Shown here: one piece after another, positions 12,031 through 23,700 of the stretch
Numbering within the stretch: position 1 is the stretch's first letter
How the letters are laid out: the number at the start of each line of letters is the position of its first letter
Assembly: GCA_030848705.1 (NCBI GenBank)
Contig: JAUIZM010000012.1
Coordinates: forward strand, 1,917,001 to 1,981,000
DNA from: Heracleum sosnowskyi
Lineage: Eukaryota > Streptophyta > Magnoliopsida > Apiales > Apiaceae
DNA: 64,000 nt
Direction: 5' to 3'
Notes under the pieces: generated by a model
What the model was told of the DNA's origin: nothing
Seen by the model: only the letters and a program-made list of their open reading frames with translations
Databases searched by the model: none
Program-made: the position numbers and the translations under genes

Positions 12031-13332
12031 ATAACCAAGAAGATACTATATATACATAGAGCTGATAGCAAAGTTCTTTCTCCAAGGTTTCATTTCAGAA
12101 TTATTGTTTACATTGTTATAACAAAGAAAATATAACTTAAATGTGGTGAGGTCTACAAGTAAATTCACATATGCATTTCCTTTCGCCCTTCTAACTAGAA
12201 CAGAATTACAGGACCTACACATATGCATTTTATAGTAGATTTAAAGGCAACAAAATAATTCACAGAAATTCACTAAAACAAGCATCGTGTGATATTTTGA
12301 CTCATTTAATTGAATTTAATCTAATCTAGTAATATACTATCCTAAAATCCACATAAGATAACATGTTAAATCAGGTTGGATGGAAATATGGATCCTTAAC
12401 TGAAAATATCCTCACTGGACTTGGAATTCATGGAAAAGGATGGAGATCTGTAAACTGTACGCCTACTCCGCCAGCTTTTTTGGGATGTGCTCCATCATGT
12501 CGACCTTCCACAATGATCCAAACCAAGAGATGGGCCACTGGGCTTCTTGAAATTCTATTTAGCTTTAAAAGTCCAATTGTCTATACCATTAATGGAAATC
12601 TCCAGTTCAGGCAATGCCTAGCCTACATGTGGATCTTAAGTTGGGGTTTACGCTCCATTCCTGAGTTGGTTTATGCTCTTCTGCCTGCCTATTGTATCTT
12701 TACCTGCTCACACTTCTTGCCCAAGGTACAAGTAAACCACATCTATTCTGATTTGACACTCTGTGGTCTTTAATTCAAAATGCAACTCAAATATTGCCTA
12801 TTTGTAATCATCCAGGTGAACGAACCAGCTTTTCTTATCCCTGTCGCCATTTTTGTGACTTATAATCTATATACGTATCGGAGTACCTCAGAATTGGTTT
12901 ATCTGCTCATGGTGGAACAACCAACGAATGGCAAGAATAAATTGCATGCCACCATGGCTATTTGCCTGTTTCAGCATTATTCTAAAGCTCATAGGTTTAT
13001 CTGAAATAGTTTTTGAAGTAACCCAAAAGAACCAAGCCACAGATGATGCTGGAGATGACCAGAAGAATATAAATTCTGGGAAATTCACATTTATTAACTC
13101 TCCAATTTTCATACCATGTACCACTATTTTGCTAGTTAACTCGACAGCTTTGGCAGTCGGAATGGTAGGTTTTCAACATACCAATTTCGATCAGAGTGAA
13201 GTGGGAGTAGGAGAAGTGATATGTTGTTTATGGGTAGTGTTATATTTTTCTATATTTTTCAAAGGGCTGTTCAGGAAAGGAAAATATGGAATTCCATCTG
13301 CAACTATCTTCAAGTCCGGAGTATTGGCCTGA

Positions 13333-13630
13333 GGGTTCTTGCTTTCTGCAAATGGTTGGTCAAGGCTTGAAGTATAAAGAAGATTTGTAGGTTATTATTG
13401 CAGCTGGATTCATTGGTTTGACTGTCCCTGCGATATCTAGGACAGTGGATATAGTTTTGCAAGTTGATCATTGATGTAACTGCAATTGTAATAATTCTTG
13501 GGTGCTTTCTTCAGTTAACACTCAACAGAAGCCTAGTGTTTCAAGAATATATCTTCTAAATTGTTATGACTTGTGAGTACTTTCAGATACAATTTCAAGA
13601 ATATATCATATCAATTGTGCACTATAAATT
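13333..13630. other. 3' flank of the Csl pseudogene
   Basis: Homologous to the flank of the intact gene (3701-3850) up to about 13540. Beyond that the two flanks diverge and no gene is visible. Confidence 0.5.
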
Positions 13631-13631
13631 G

Positions 13632-13958
13632 CTAATGGTTGAATGAAACTTGTGAATGCAGCTTGATGCAAAACAAAGGCATGTGGTAGTCGAATGAATG
13701 AAAGTTAGCTGCAATTTGCATATTTTCAAACTCGAAGTGATCATAAAGCCACAAGTGATCGTATAGCCGCAGGTTGAAGAAGATAGCACTGGTGGAATTT
13801 TCGACAATGCCAGGAGCCATTAAATTATTTACTGAGGCCTCCACCTGAGATTCGTTTGCAAGCATCACCCTTCGCCAATCCACTAAGAAAACTATCGAGA
13901 AACAAACGAAGAATATCCATCTTTTCTTCATGTTTATTTCCGATTCTTTTCTGCCCAT
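13632..13958 (-). pseudogene. NDR1/HIN1-like (LEA2) gene fragment, N-terminal part
   Basis: A 108-codon open frame with a hydrophobic segment at residues ~12-28 (signal or membrane anchor) followed by AIFFNLRLYDHLWL, which resembles the start of a LEA2 domain. The same motif recurs at about 14360-14397, so the two pieces are related. After about residue 73 the sequence no longer looks like the family. Interpreted as a truncated duplicate; function unlikely. Confidence 0.4.
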
Positions 13959-14046
13959 TGGTACAAACGAATGAACTTAAGGATCTGATAAAAGGTAGCT
14001 AGTAGAATAATTTAAGTATAGAGTATTAACCAGTACTGGTGCTCAC

Positions 14047-14403
14047 CTGCACATCTTTCTGCACCAACAATGCATGTTTCTTGCTTTTCCGCCATGAGTG
14101 CTTAAATCTGACAGCAGTAACTAAATTCACACGCAAAACAATTTCAGACACATTCTTCGAAACCTCATCCCAAGAAAGTCCTTGTGTCACTACGAAACGT
14201 TGAGTACCACAGCAATGTTCATGACTCTTCTGGAAAAACCCGGGACATGAGTAGTTGGCTATAGGAACATAACTAAAACTCGTGTTTGTTTCTACATAAT
14301 GAAATTCGAGGTTGATGTTTACGTAGTAAATTCCCGTATCATTGTACCAGTTGAAAAGCCATAAGTTGTCTTAAAGTCGAAGATTGAAGAAGATAGCAAA
14401 CAC
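14047..14403 (-). pseudogene. NDR1/HIN1-like (LEA2) domain remnant
   Basis: Minus-strand reading gives AIFFNLRL, a stop codon, then DNLWLFNWYNDTGIYYV and about 100 further open codons that include NLEFHYVET, CPGFFQKSHEHCC, LRVNLVTAVRFK and LLVQKDVQ. This pattern (aromatic beta strands ending in a V-R-F-K strand) fits LEA2/NHL proteins, which are membrane-anchored and linked to defence. The last codon abuts GTGAGC at 14041-14046, a good splice donor, but no following exon is recognised. The internal stop and missing N-terminus indicate a pseudogene. Confidence 0.4.
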
Positions 14404-14659
14404 AACCCCGAGGGAGTAATTCTTTTTTTTTTTTGCTAAATAATTTAATCAGACAGCAATAGCACTACACACTCCATTGCCTGTCATGAATTCAAAGTAC
14501 AAGGTAACTGTGTATCAATATAAATTATTTCAATACCCAAACAAGGCATACATAAACTTGCAGAATAACAATAGATTAACATATCACATAAGCATCCAAC
14601 TAATGTTCAGCAAAAGATAATTGTGCAATGAACTTAGAATTGTTGCTTCTTTTAACAGA

Positions 14660-17600
14660 TCATTTCTGTTGCGGAAGATGAATGCTCAAATCGTCCAAGC
14701 TCTCTTGGCCCTGGATACTTAATCCGTGCTCATTTGCTAGGTGCAGCAAACATATAAAACATAAGTGTGGTGAGATGTCTTTGAGGGATTCAGCTGCCCT
14801 GCAGTCATCTGGAAATGCAGCCAAGGCATCCTTGAAAGATATTGTTCCTCCCTGCTCCTTTACATTGAAAAAACAAGACAATGGCAACGTGGAGATATCA
14901 GAATTTAAAAGCAACAGACAGACATCTAAATTACCTATAATACAGTAGGTAAGCGCATGGAAAGAAATATAAAGGAGTTGGCCTTTGCGGTAACATGTTA
15001 TATCTTAATCAATATAGGAGACTGATGTAATTTCTTGTAATGAACAAGCAGGCTGTCAGCATATTACCTCTACTAAAATAAAATGCATTCAGAAAGCAGC
15101 ATAATATCACAAGCCCTATCAGAAAAATTGCTGTAAAACTGTGTTTTCAATCTTGTACATCTAACTATAGAATTTAATCTTAACTTACTGTTCGGATTGA
15201 ATTCTTTATTTCAAGGAGCTTATACTATAATAAGAAAATTTGATGTCCATACACACAATGGTCGAGAATGAGAGAAATTAACTTACTAGAACAGACTGCC
15301 CTTGTGATTCTTGCAGAGACCCCCAAAGAGTTTCTTTTAGTGCCTGAACATCAACTTGTTTGGACTTTCTGTCGTACTGGACTTCAATCTTATTTACCTG
15401 TGTTACTCAGGTAATAATATATTTTTATTAGAAAGAACTGGTGTCACTTGCATTATACCATTAGACACATGGATACTCTAACAGTGACGAGATATATGCC
15501 AAGGTGTAATGAATAAATTGTTATCCGGCATTGAAGATACAACAGGTTTCTTTTAAACAAATGAAAGATGTGGAATCCCTCACTAGTAATTTCTCAGATC
15601 CATAGGAAATTATATTAGAGAGTGATTCCATATAAAAACTCTATTAATAGATTTTGGTGGAAAACCAAATTTATGTCAATTGATTAATATAGCTGAAACA
15701 ATGGTAGATCGGAATATACGAAAACAAACCTGACGAGGCTGAGAGACAAGTGTATTTGATTCGTCCACATCACTACAATCATTTCCATCATCAAAATGGT
15801 CAGCAAACCCCGTATCCTCATTCCATGATGGCATGTTATCATAATCATCCGTTTCACGACTCATTTCAGCTGAAAAAATAGAATATAGGGATAGATATTA
15901 ACTTTTTTCAATATTATAGTACAGGTTTTCCACTTGAACAGCAATGAAAGCCAGTTAAAGAGATAATATAAGTTCATCCGCTAATTCAAAAAGAAAAAAT
16001 GTGCTTGGTATATGAGTTTCGAAGCCACAATCTAATATTGAGGTGGTTCATCTGCAGATTTTGTTATCAACAGAGTGAATTCATTTTGTCAAATTAAACT
16101 GTTACCATATTTTAAATATGAAATACACTTCATAATAGAAGCATCGTTCTTCAATACTGAAATTTAACAGCAGACGAATATGAATGCTGAACAGAAAACA
16201 CAACTTGTGAATACTAATTTAGTTAACAAGGATACAAGTATATAGAAGGAGTACAAAAGAAAGTATAGACCATAAGAGTGACTTTACCTGAGGATTTTCT
16301 TCTACTCCTTCCAAGGCACTATAACCAGCACAAAAGGAACATTATATCAAATCTGTAAAAACTAAAACAAAAATAACAAACTGCAAAGCCAAGAATCTTT
16401 TTAGAAGGAACATATATTACCATCACATTTGGTAGAAGAAATAGCTTGACGAGATTCTCAGGTTGATAGTGACAATCTTCTGGAAGAGTTGTATTACAAG
16501 GTTCCTTACTTGTAGGCAACAGCAGCGTTTTTGGATTTTTAGGAGGGGCAAAAATATCTGACACATCTTTGTCCGAGCATGTTAAAAATTCGATATCAAC
16601 CGTGGTTTGTTTCTTACTCTTTGTTTTCTTGGTTGTTACTGGTGATCCATTATCCTCCGGAACATTCTGGGGACCTGCACATAGTAAACTTGTTACCAAT
16701 TTAATTGTTAATTGCTAAAGAAGCAAAATTAATGTCCATAGCAGATAGGAATGGGTTCTGAAACTAACCCACAAAAGCTTACCTTTAACTTTCCGGAACT
16801 TCCAGTGATCAGGCCCTGCCCAGGCATTTAGCTTTGAAGTAAAACCCAGATTTAAAAACAAATAGTCATCAATCTCGCCAAATCTATCATCTGTGTCATG
16901 TTGAAAATTAGTTGGTTCTTTAACCTGTAAAAGATCAGTTATAGAATATTAGAAAGCTTTATTTTGCTATTTGAAATAACATCAAAGGATGTGCTTGCTT
17001 TTAAAGAAGCTTTATTTTGCCATATGAAGTAACACCAGAGAATGTGCTTTCTTTAAAGATTCACGAGGAACTAAGTATATGAAAAAAGGCCTAGCACCTC
17101 ATATTCACTTGACAGAATTGGGTCCCCCCCATACATTCCCTCGTCGGCCACATTTGTTTGGTCATCATGACCATCGTCCCATGTCCCCCCATTATCAAAT
17201 GCATCAACACTGAACTCAGCAACATTGTTGTAAGGTTCATCAATTTCTTCTGCTGGTTTTGTCCCAAAAGAAAATGTATCTGGAGGTCTTTTATTATCAT
17301 CATCAAAGTGGTTGACTATTTCCCTCAGACTAGGTGAGATCTCAAACTTATTTGACATGTTTACAACCATCTCTTCGCTGCATTCTGTCAACAGAAGATG
17401 GGAATACCTATAAGTTCCCTCTAAAAGCAAACACAGAAACTAAAATATCAAAGTTGTTAGATTTGACAAACCTTTGGCAAAAGAGATATCAATTGTCTCT
17501 GCTTTATCATGCTGATTAGAGCATGATGAACACTTCGCTGGAACTTCTAGTGAATCAAAAAGTACCCGACAGCCACCATATACTCCCAGATTATTCAGTA

Positions 17601-19776
17601 AGAGACCCTTGGCCCCGCCTTCATCAAACTGAGCAGACGTTTGATGATATAGAGGATCAACCGCAAATGCAGCTGAAAAAAAAAATCAAAAGAAGCCACT
17701 TTAATTGTTGCCTTGCAGTAAAATTATAACTATTAAGATGCGACATAGATAGAATGCTACCATCAAATTTCTTCACATTAAGGGCATCAAATGAAGATTC
17801 AAGTGTTGATAAAGGTGACAACTGCAGTAATGTCTCAACATTAGTCATGGTACATTTGTGAATAAAATATATGAAATCATGAATCACTTAATAACTGACC
17901 TTTCGATCCTTTTCTTTTTTTGAATTGTCCTCCTCTTGCCCATTGCTAATATCCGAATCTTCCACAGTACCATCTAGCAGAACAGAGCATCAAAAGTAAG
18001 ATAGTTTACCAATACACTCATTTCATGCAATCAAAATTTGCCAATAACTATAATTCCCTTCATCAGTTAACATAAAAAATAAAAATGCAAAATTGGCACT
18101 TGTTAGGCAGCTCCCTTCCTTAACCGATGTAGTATAAGTAAAAAACTATGATCTTCCCCTTCCACTACCCCAACCGATGCCCAACCGATGTGGAATAGCC
18201 CAACAATCCCCCCCCCCCCCTCCTCACACATCGGGCCTTGGCACCAACCAAGTTCAGCACATGTACCATGTGACTCACATATCGAGCTTTCCACCTACCG
18301 AGGCCTTAGCTTCTACGAATCCAAAGCATTTACCCCTGTGACTCAAGAAAGAAAAATATAGACAAACTGAGATTTAGATTATTAGCATCACTTGGAAACT
18401 AACCTTCTTCATTTTCTTGACCAGCTCGATTAATCCCTCCGAGGACCTTATATGCCTCTGAGTGCACAGAATCTACCCTCATTGAGTATATTTTGACCCC
18501 AGCTTCAAGAGTGCAACTTGCCTGCGCAAATGCAAATTAGATAAATAACAGTACCCATAGATTGAGAATGAGCATGTCAAGGTACTAGACATACTAGAAT
18601 CAGAATGCCAAGATCTAAGGAACATCTGTTTAAATTTCATCTGAGTTCTGGAACTCTGTATTTTTCTCTTCCAAGTCCAAAATGAGAATTCCTCCAAGGT
18701 AAAGAATAATTTTATTAAAATAAGTCCGACCATGTAAAGTATTCAATATTCTTTAAACTTAACTACTGAGAACAGGTATTAAGAAATTGACTGCACCATT
18801 TTGCTAAAATGAAATACCAAGCAGACCTCATATTTTCCGATAGGCAGGGTTATTCAAATTGGTCTTTTTATATACTAACCTGAAACACATACAATAAATA
18901 TTTCATTCCTGCATTGAACCATCCTCTAGTTGTTTCAAATAATTATATGACTCCAACCTGGACATTGATTTTAAATTTTTTACAAATATATCAACGAATG
19001 AGCTAAAGTTTGTCCTAACAGATGACTAAGGGTTAAACTTCTGAATAAAAATCTCGTATAAGTGCTTAAACAATATTGCAAAAACTACCAAGAAAACGTA
19101 AAGAAAGCCAAATCTCTATCTAAAAATCGATAGCAACAAATCATTTATCTATCACCAATCCCAAATCAAACAAAGCATAAACAAATAACCAAACTATAAT
19201 CCACACAATTTCAATCAATTAAAAATAGTACCTTTTGAAAATTAGTCTCCACATCATCTTCCTCATCGACCTTAATTATATCACACAAATGATCAATCAA
19301 ACTCAGCTCCCACGTATTCTTCTGATTAATTTTCTGTAACCACAAAAAATTCAAATCAACAACTAATCACAGCCAAAAATCATACAATAAAACCTCGATA
19401 AATTAACATTTTTTCTCCGGTCTCAAGACAACAGATACGCAATATAAATCAATAATCTCGATAAATGAACAAAATTCTCCGGTCTCGAAGAAATTAAGAA
19501 ATTAAGGAAGGAAAAAGAGTAACCGACATTTTCGCTGGCGAGTTTGATGCAATTGTGGAACAAATCGAGGATATGTTCCTTATCGAGACACGGAGTAGAT
19601 TCAGGAGCGGTGGCAGCAGTTGCGGCGGTTGCTTTGCGGCGAGTAGCGGCGGCGCGTGCGGCGGCGCGTGCTTGAGCGCGTTCAAGTTTGTCATCGTTAG
19701 AGGCTAAGAAATAAGGACTTGAAGGAGAGAGAATCTGAGCTCTCTGCTTCAGATTAGGGCTCAAGTTTTCAGCCAT
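14660..19776 (-). CDS. CAP-H: condensin complex subunit CAP-H (Barren), 13 exons, 655 aa
   Basis: The kleisin subunit of condensin I, which links the SMC2/SMC4 heads and HEAT subunits to compact mitotic and meiotic chromosomes. Exons (minus order): 19776-19528, 19333-19232, 18521-18404, 17973-17900, 17821-17761, 17672-17472, 17384-17098, 16924-16783, 16674-16421, 16318-16288, 15869-15730, 15397-15287, 14857-14660. Phases match throughout; 655 residues is close to the plant norm. Diagnostic segments: KNTWELSLIDHLCDI near residue 87, SFDALNVKKFD, SPSLREIVNHFDDDNKRPPD, NAWAGPDHWKFRK, and the C-terminal winged-helix part SPHLCFICLLHLANEHGLSI. An alanine/arginine-rich low-complexity stretch lies at about residues 33-50. 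A GA-rich microsatellite directly precedes the start codon. Confidence 0.93.
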
Positions 19777-19779
19777 TAC

Positions 19780-19825
19780 GTCTCTCTCTCTCTCTCAATC
19801 TCTCCCTCTCTCTCTTTCTCCCTTT

Positions 19826-19895
<70 letters not shown>

Positions 19896-19896
19896 G
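19780..19896 (-). repeat. (CT/GA)n microsatellite in the CAP-H leader
   Basis: A nearly pure CT run on the plus strand (GA on the coding strand) starts four bases upstream of the CAP-H ATG. Such runs in leaders are candidate binding sites for BPC/GAGA-binding factors and are mutation-prone. A matching run precedes the gene starting at 32841. Confidence 0.8.
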
Positions 19897-20734
19897 TGGA
19901 GATATAGAAGATGAAGGGAACAACTTTGATTTGGGGAAAAATGAGATTGGGAGATGCAAAATGAAGAATTTTATGGAGAAATGATTTGGTTTTTAATTTA
20001 ATTTTTGTTTTTTCCCTCCTTTATGTTTGAATTTCAGTGGGTATGATTCAGTACAGTTTGGGTCGTAAGATATGGGCCGATTTTCACATTATCATAAGGC
20101 GTCAGGCCCGTCACCATAATGAGTTATGATGATTGATGATGAGATTCTAAATGGGCCTTTGCACAACACCTTCTTTTTTTTCTGGAAACCCGGCCCATTG
20201 CCCAACTTACATTATCGTAATTTCATTTTATTTAAATTTTTGCTAAATTTTATTTCTGTTTTTTCTAGATCGCAAACTAGTGTATCACAAATATCAAGCT
20301 GTTTTTGTTCTACACTTGTGTTCTTGCGAAGCAAGGTCTAAATACTAATCTGGTTTGGTGATCCGAAAATTTTAAATGTATCGTGTTCATCATTGAAGTC
20401 ATAATATTTAAATACTTGTACTAATGAACGCTTTTTCTTAATTATCGGTGTTAAATTATCGATCAATGTGGGGAGAATCAAGCAAGAACTATATTTGTAG
20501 TAGCCAGTAGTCCAGTACTGCTATTCCAACAAACTCTTTTCCTCATTTCTCATGGCTGACAGAAGATCAACCAAAATTAATTATACAACTTTGCCAGAAC
20601 ACGAAATTTTGTAATGCTATCTATCTATGCAGTCAGCTTGCTGTTATCTGCTATATACATCTACATTTTGTCCGCAACTAGTATTCTAAAACCTCGTCGG
20701 TTACTAAGTCATTAAGTATTATAAATTTGCAGGT
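19897..20734. other. promoter of CAP-H and 3' flank of the OSCA gene
   Basis: The spacer between two minus-strand genes. It must hold the CAP-H promoter and the OSCA polyadenylation region. No further coding sequence or repeat recognised. Confidence 0.5.
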
Positions 20735-23700
20735 TCAGGGATTTGCAGTTCCCTGAACATCAGATAATAAGGGTCCAGTAGAGCCTGAGCTCTTTATGCT
20801 AGGGACCGGAGTATTTTTGCGTGAAGTCCGTTTTGTAGGCACGAGAGTAGTCCTCAACTCCCCTTCTTCAGAATCTGCATCACTATCACTGTCATCTCCA
20901 CCCTTGAAGACTGGATGGATGTAAGCTCTTTGAAGGTATTCCTTTAAGTTGAGGTTTGGCTCCCGTGTACGTTCCAAGGTATCCTTCATCTTCGCTTCCT
21001 GAGAAGTCCCGTTAAAAAGACAAAAATTGTGCTCAAACTAATCCAACTTGTGTATGCTAAAAGAGAAGGAATGATCTATGAAATTGAGAAATTTTGTGAG
21101 TTTAAATTACTGTCATCTTTGCAAATTTTGGAGTACATGTTATTTGTACATGAAACTCTAGCAGAAGACGATGAACTAATTGAAGCTCAAAATCATAAAG
21201 TGAAATAGAAAAAACTAGAATAAAGGAATTGAAATTCAAACCTGTAATGGATATCTGAGAAAAGCTGGCTCATAACGACCTTTGCAGAACATATGAAAAA
21301 AAATTGTCATTACCGGAAGGGCTATGAGCAATGGGGTTGACTGAGCGGCTTCTTTTGTACTCAACAATCCCATAAGAAGTAACTGTGAGACGATCAATGC
21401 CACTATAATACGCCTATGGACATCAGGCCAGAATGCTGCAGCACTCTCGTATTCCTGATTGTAGACATTTATAATCTACAAACTCGGAGAAAGAAACACA
21501 AATTACATGCAGTACATGAGAGATTTAACAAGCAATAGCTGTAAAAAGTATTACCGCGTTTATAGATGTGCAATAACTAAAACAAATACAAATATATACT
21601 ATGAAAATTAAATTTTCCCCTTAACCATTCCCAAGAACTTTCATCATCCCACGAAATTTATCCTCTGAATCAATTTGCCAATCAAGCAATGAGCAAAGGC
21701 TTTTGTTTGCAAAACTCTATTCCCTTTTAGAATAAGCTCTCTCATTAAAGACATGCCATACGGTACCATTCATATTATATCTTTACTTATTCAGCAAATA
21801 AAATGATACAAGGAAATGTTTGTAGCAGAAAATATGTCTGAGAGGTACCTGATGGCGATATACAAGGAACGCCAGGCCAAAAAATACTATTATGAAGGGA
21901 AGTAAAATCGGGCTCACAACAGCATAGACAAGACCGAGTATGAAATAAAGTTGTATTTGAGGCTCCCCGGTATAAAATTCAATGCTTCCAGGATCCATGG
22001 CTTCTTTCCTATCCTTATCAGTTTTCACTAAGAAGAAATTTTTCAAGTGATACATTATCAGTGGTTTCAATCTCAGAATTTCCCCTGCAACTCCGGCCCA
22101 TCCATCTACCATAATGTAAGTTATAAAAAATGTTGCTTTCATGGGGATAGAGACTCCAACAGTTTTTGGGATTCTGCAAAACAATTCATCGAGTTGTAGG
22201 TTAAATCTTTTCATAATTAAAGCTAAAGCTACAGTAGACCAATAACACAGTCATACACTCTACGCTTAATTTTGAGCATGTATGGACAAGTATCTATGTG
22301 AGACACTTCCAGCGGAGTCCGTAACATAGGTCATAGCAAGATTACATTGGTAACTTGCAAATAATTAAAGACATTATCTCTAATCAACTTACTCATCTGC
22401 TGATTGGTGGATGAAATTATTTAGCTGTTGAAATGCAGTTCCTGCAATTATGCTCCCAAGAAAAACATTTACAAATTGAAAAACATAAAATCTACTAGCT
22501 GATCTTCTTTCTAGTTTTGATATGGAGCTAAAGCCTTCAAATCTGGACATCAGCATCAATATTGATGGTAGGAAAATAAGAAAAAATTTCAAAGCAATTC
22601 CTGGAAGGAAACCTTGAATGAATGCTTTCACAGCTTTCCTGCATGCAAAACAAAGGTTCTAGTAAGCAGAAGAAAAAGTTACAAAAAAATGAAAACTCGT
22701 TACGTGGCAAGTATCAAGCAATTATTTGAAATAACGAAGAACTCTTCTTAGCCAGTCCCAGCATTTGTCAAATTAAAATGATCGCATATTTGTTTTGCTA
22801 GATATATATAGAGTAATCATGAGAGAACAATGAAAAGGGGCAAGCTTTAAGCAGGATGAATGGAAAAGAAAGGGAGAGTTGATATACTCAAATATATTAC
22901 TGTTTATCTCCCTTCTGCTTTTACCCTCCACACAATAACATACTGCTTCACAAACATTTTCATATTATAATTTGATCATTACTTAATTGATGTCTAAGAA
23001 TGCAATTCATACGATGAAGACAATCTCGATGATCTTCATGACTGAATATTGTATAACTTGGCCACCCAACGATGCTTATATGGAAATCAGACATGTGGGG
23101 GTATTCACACAGAAGAAAAGGAAACTTACACTTCAATCAGAGGCTTCAAAAATGGCGCTGCTTTCTCTATTCCCTCAAGGTTTGCAAGAGTTTGTACAAG
23201 TGCGATAGGTATCATGAAGAAGAAAGTAAGAAAGAAGAAAGCAACGGAAGCAACAAGTCTTCTAATTGTGAGGGATACAAATGGAATTGCCAGGTTATCC
23301 CAATAAACATCACGGGGTTCAGGTGCCCACTCAGTTAACCATGCAGTTGGATTTCTAGATTGCTGAGTTTGTGCACAAACAGCAGCAGCCCATCGTGTCT
23401 TGAATGAAACAAATGTGGCTGGCATGATGAATTTTGGATCCTTCGCCATTTTTATTCTTTCTGCAGATATCTATAAATCATACATTTGAAAAAAAAACGA
23501 GAGTAAGCCAAAGCCATCAAAAATCAAAGATAACACGAGTAAAGGTACTTCCATTTAAGAACCGAGTTTAGTTTTGAAAATGATAATTTAACGGGCTGTA
23601 AGAAGTCTGTTCAATATTATCTGGAAGAACATAACCGTTGAAGCTTAATTTCATATGCTGGAACTCCCACTAGTTGACCAGTATTATTATTTTGAGTGCT

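Larger units (their letters stand above)
10043..13332 (+). pseudogene. CslB/H-type cellulose synthase-like pseudogene (tandem duplicate)
   Basis: Closely similar to the gene at 281-3700, including about 200 bp upstream. Matching exon remnants: 1 (10043-~10278), 2 (~10485-10811), 3 (~11130-11235), 4 (11781-11885), 8 (12375-12725), 9 (12816-13332). Lesions seen: a 1-base insertion in exon 1 just after the codons for NSIP; loss of about 22 bp near the end of exon 1; a 2-base insertion in exon 2 after the codons for PAVD; exons 5-7 absent (so no DCD motif); TED changed to TEN in exon 8; a 1-base and a 4-base deletion in exon 9; and an early stop at 13330-13332. Fragments of introns 6 and 7 survive at about 11925-12300, so the deletion removed internal exons only. 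No functional glycosyltransferase is possible from this copy. Confidence 0.9.

Noticed and set aside
13632..13958. Small secreted protein gene (signal peptide followed by a short mature part)
   Set aside because: The sequence after residue ~73 looks random and the upstream neighbour repeats the same motif, so a truncated LEA2-like fragment is more likely.
18200..18230. Run of C at about 18209-18222 as a regulatory or quadruplex site
   Set aside because: A homopolymer within a CAP-H intron with no other support; it may also be a sequencing-prone stretch.
20126..20341. Plus-strand 71-aa frame between CAP-H and OSCA
   Set aside because: Low-complexity, Phe/Ser-rich translation of AT-rich promoter DNA, with no support.
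22987..23338. Plus-strand frames within OSCA exon 7 and its flank
   Set aside because: They overlap the conserved OSCA exon on the other strand and have no family resemblance.
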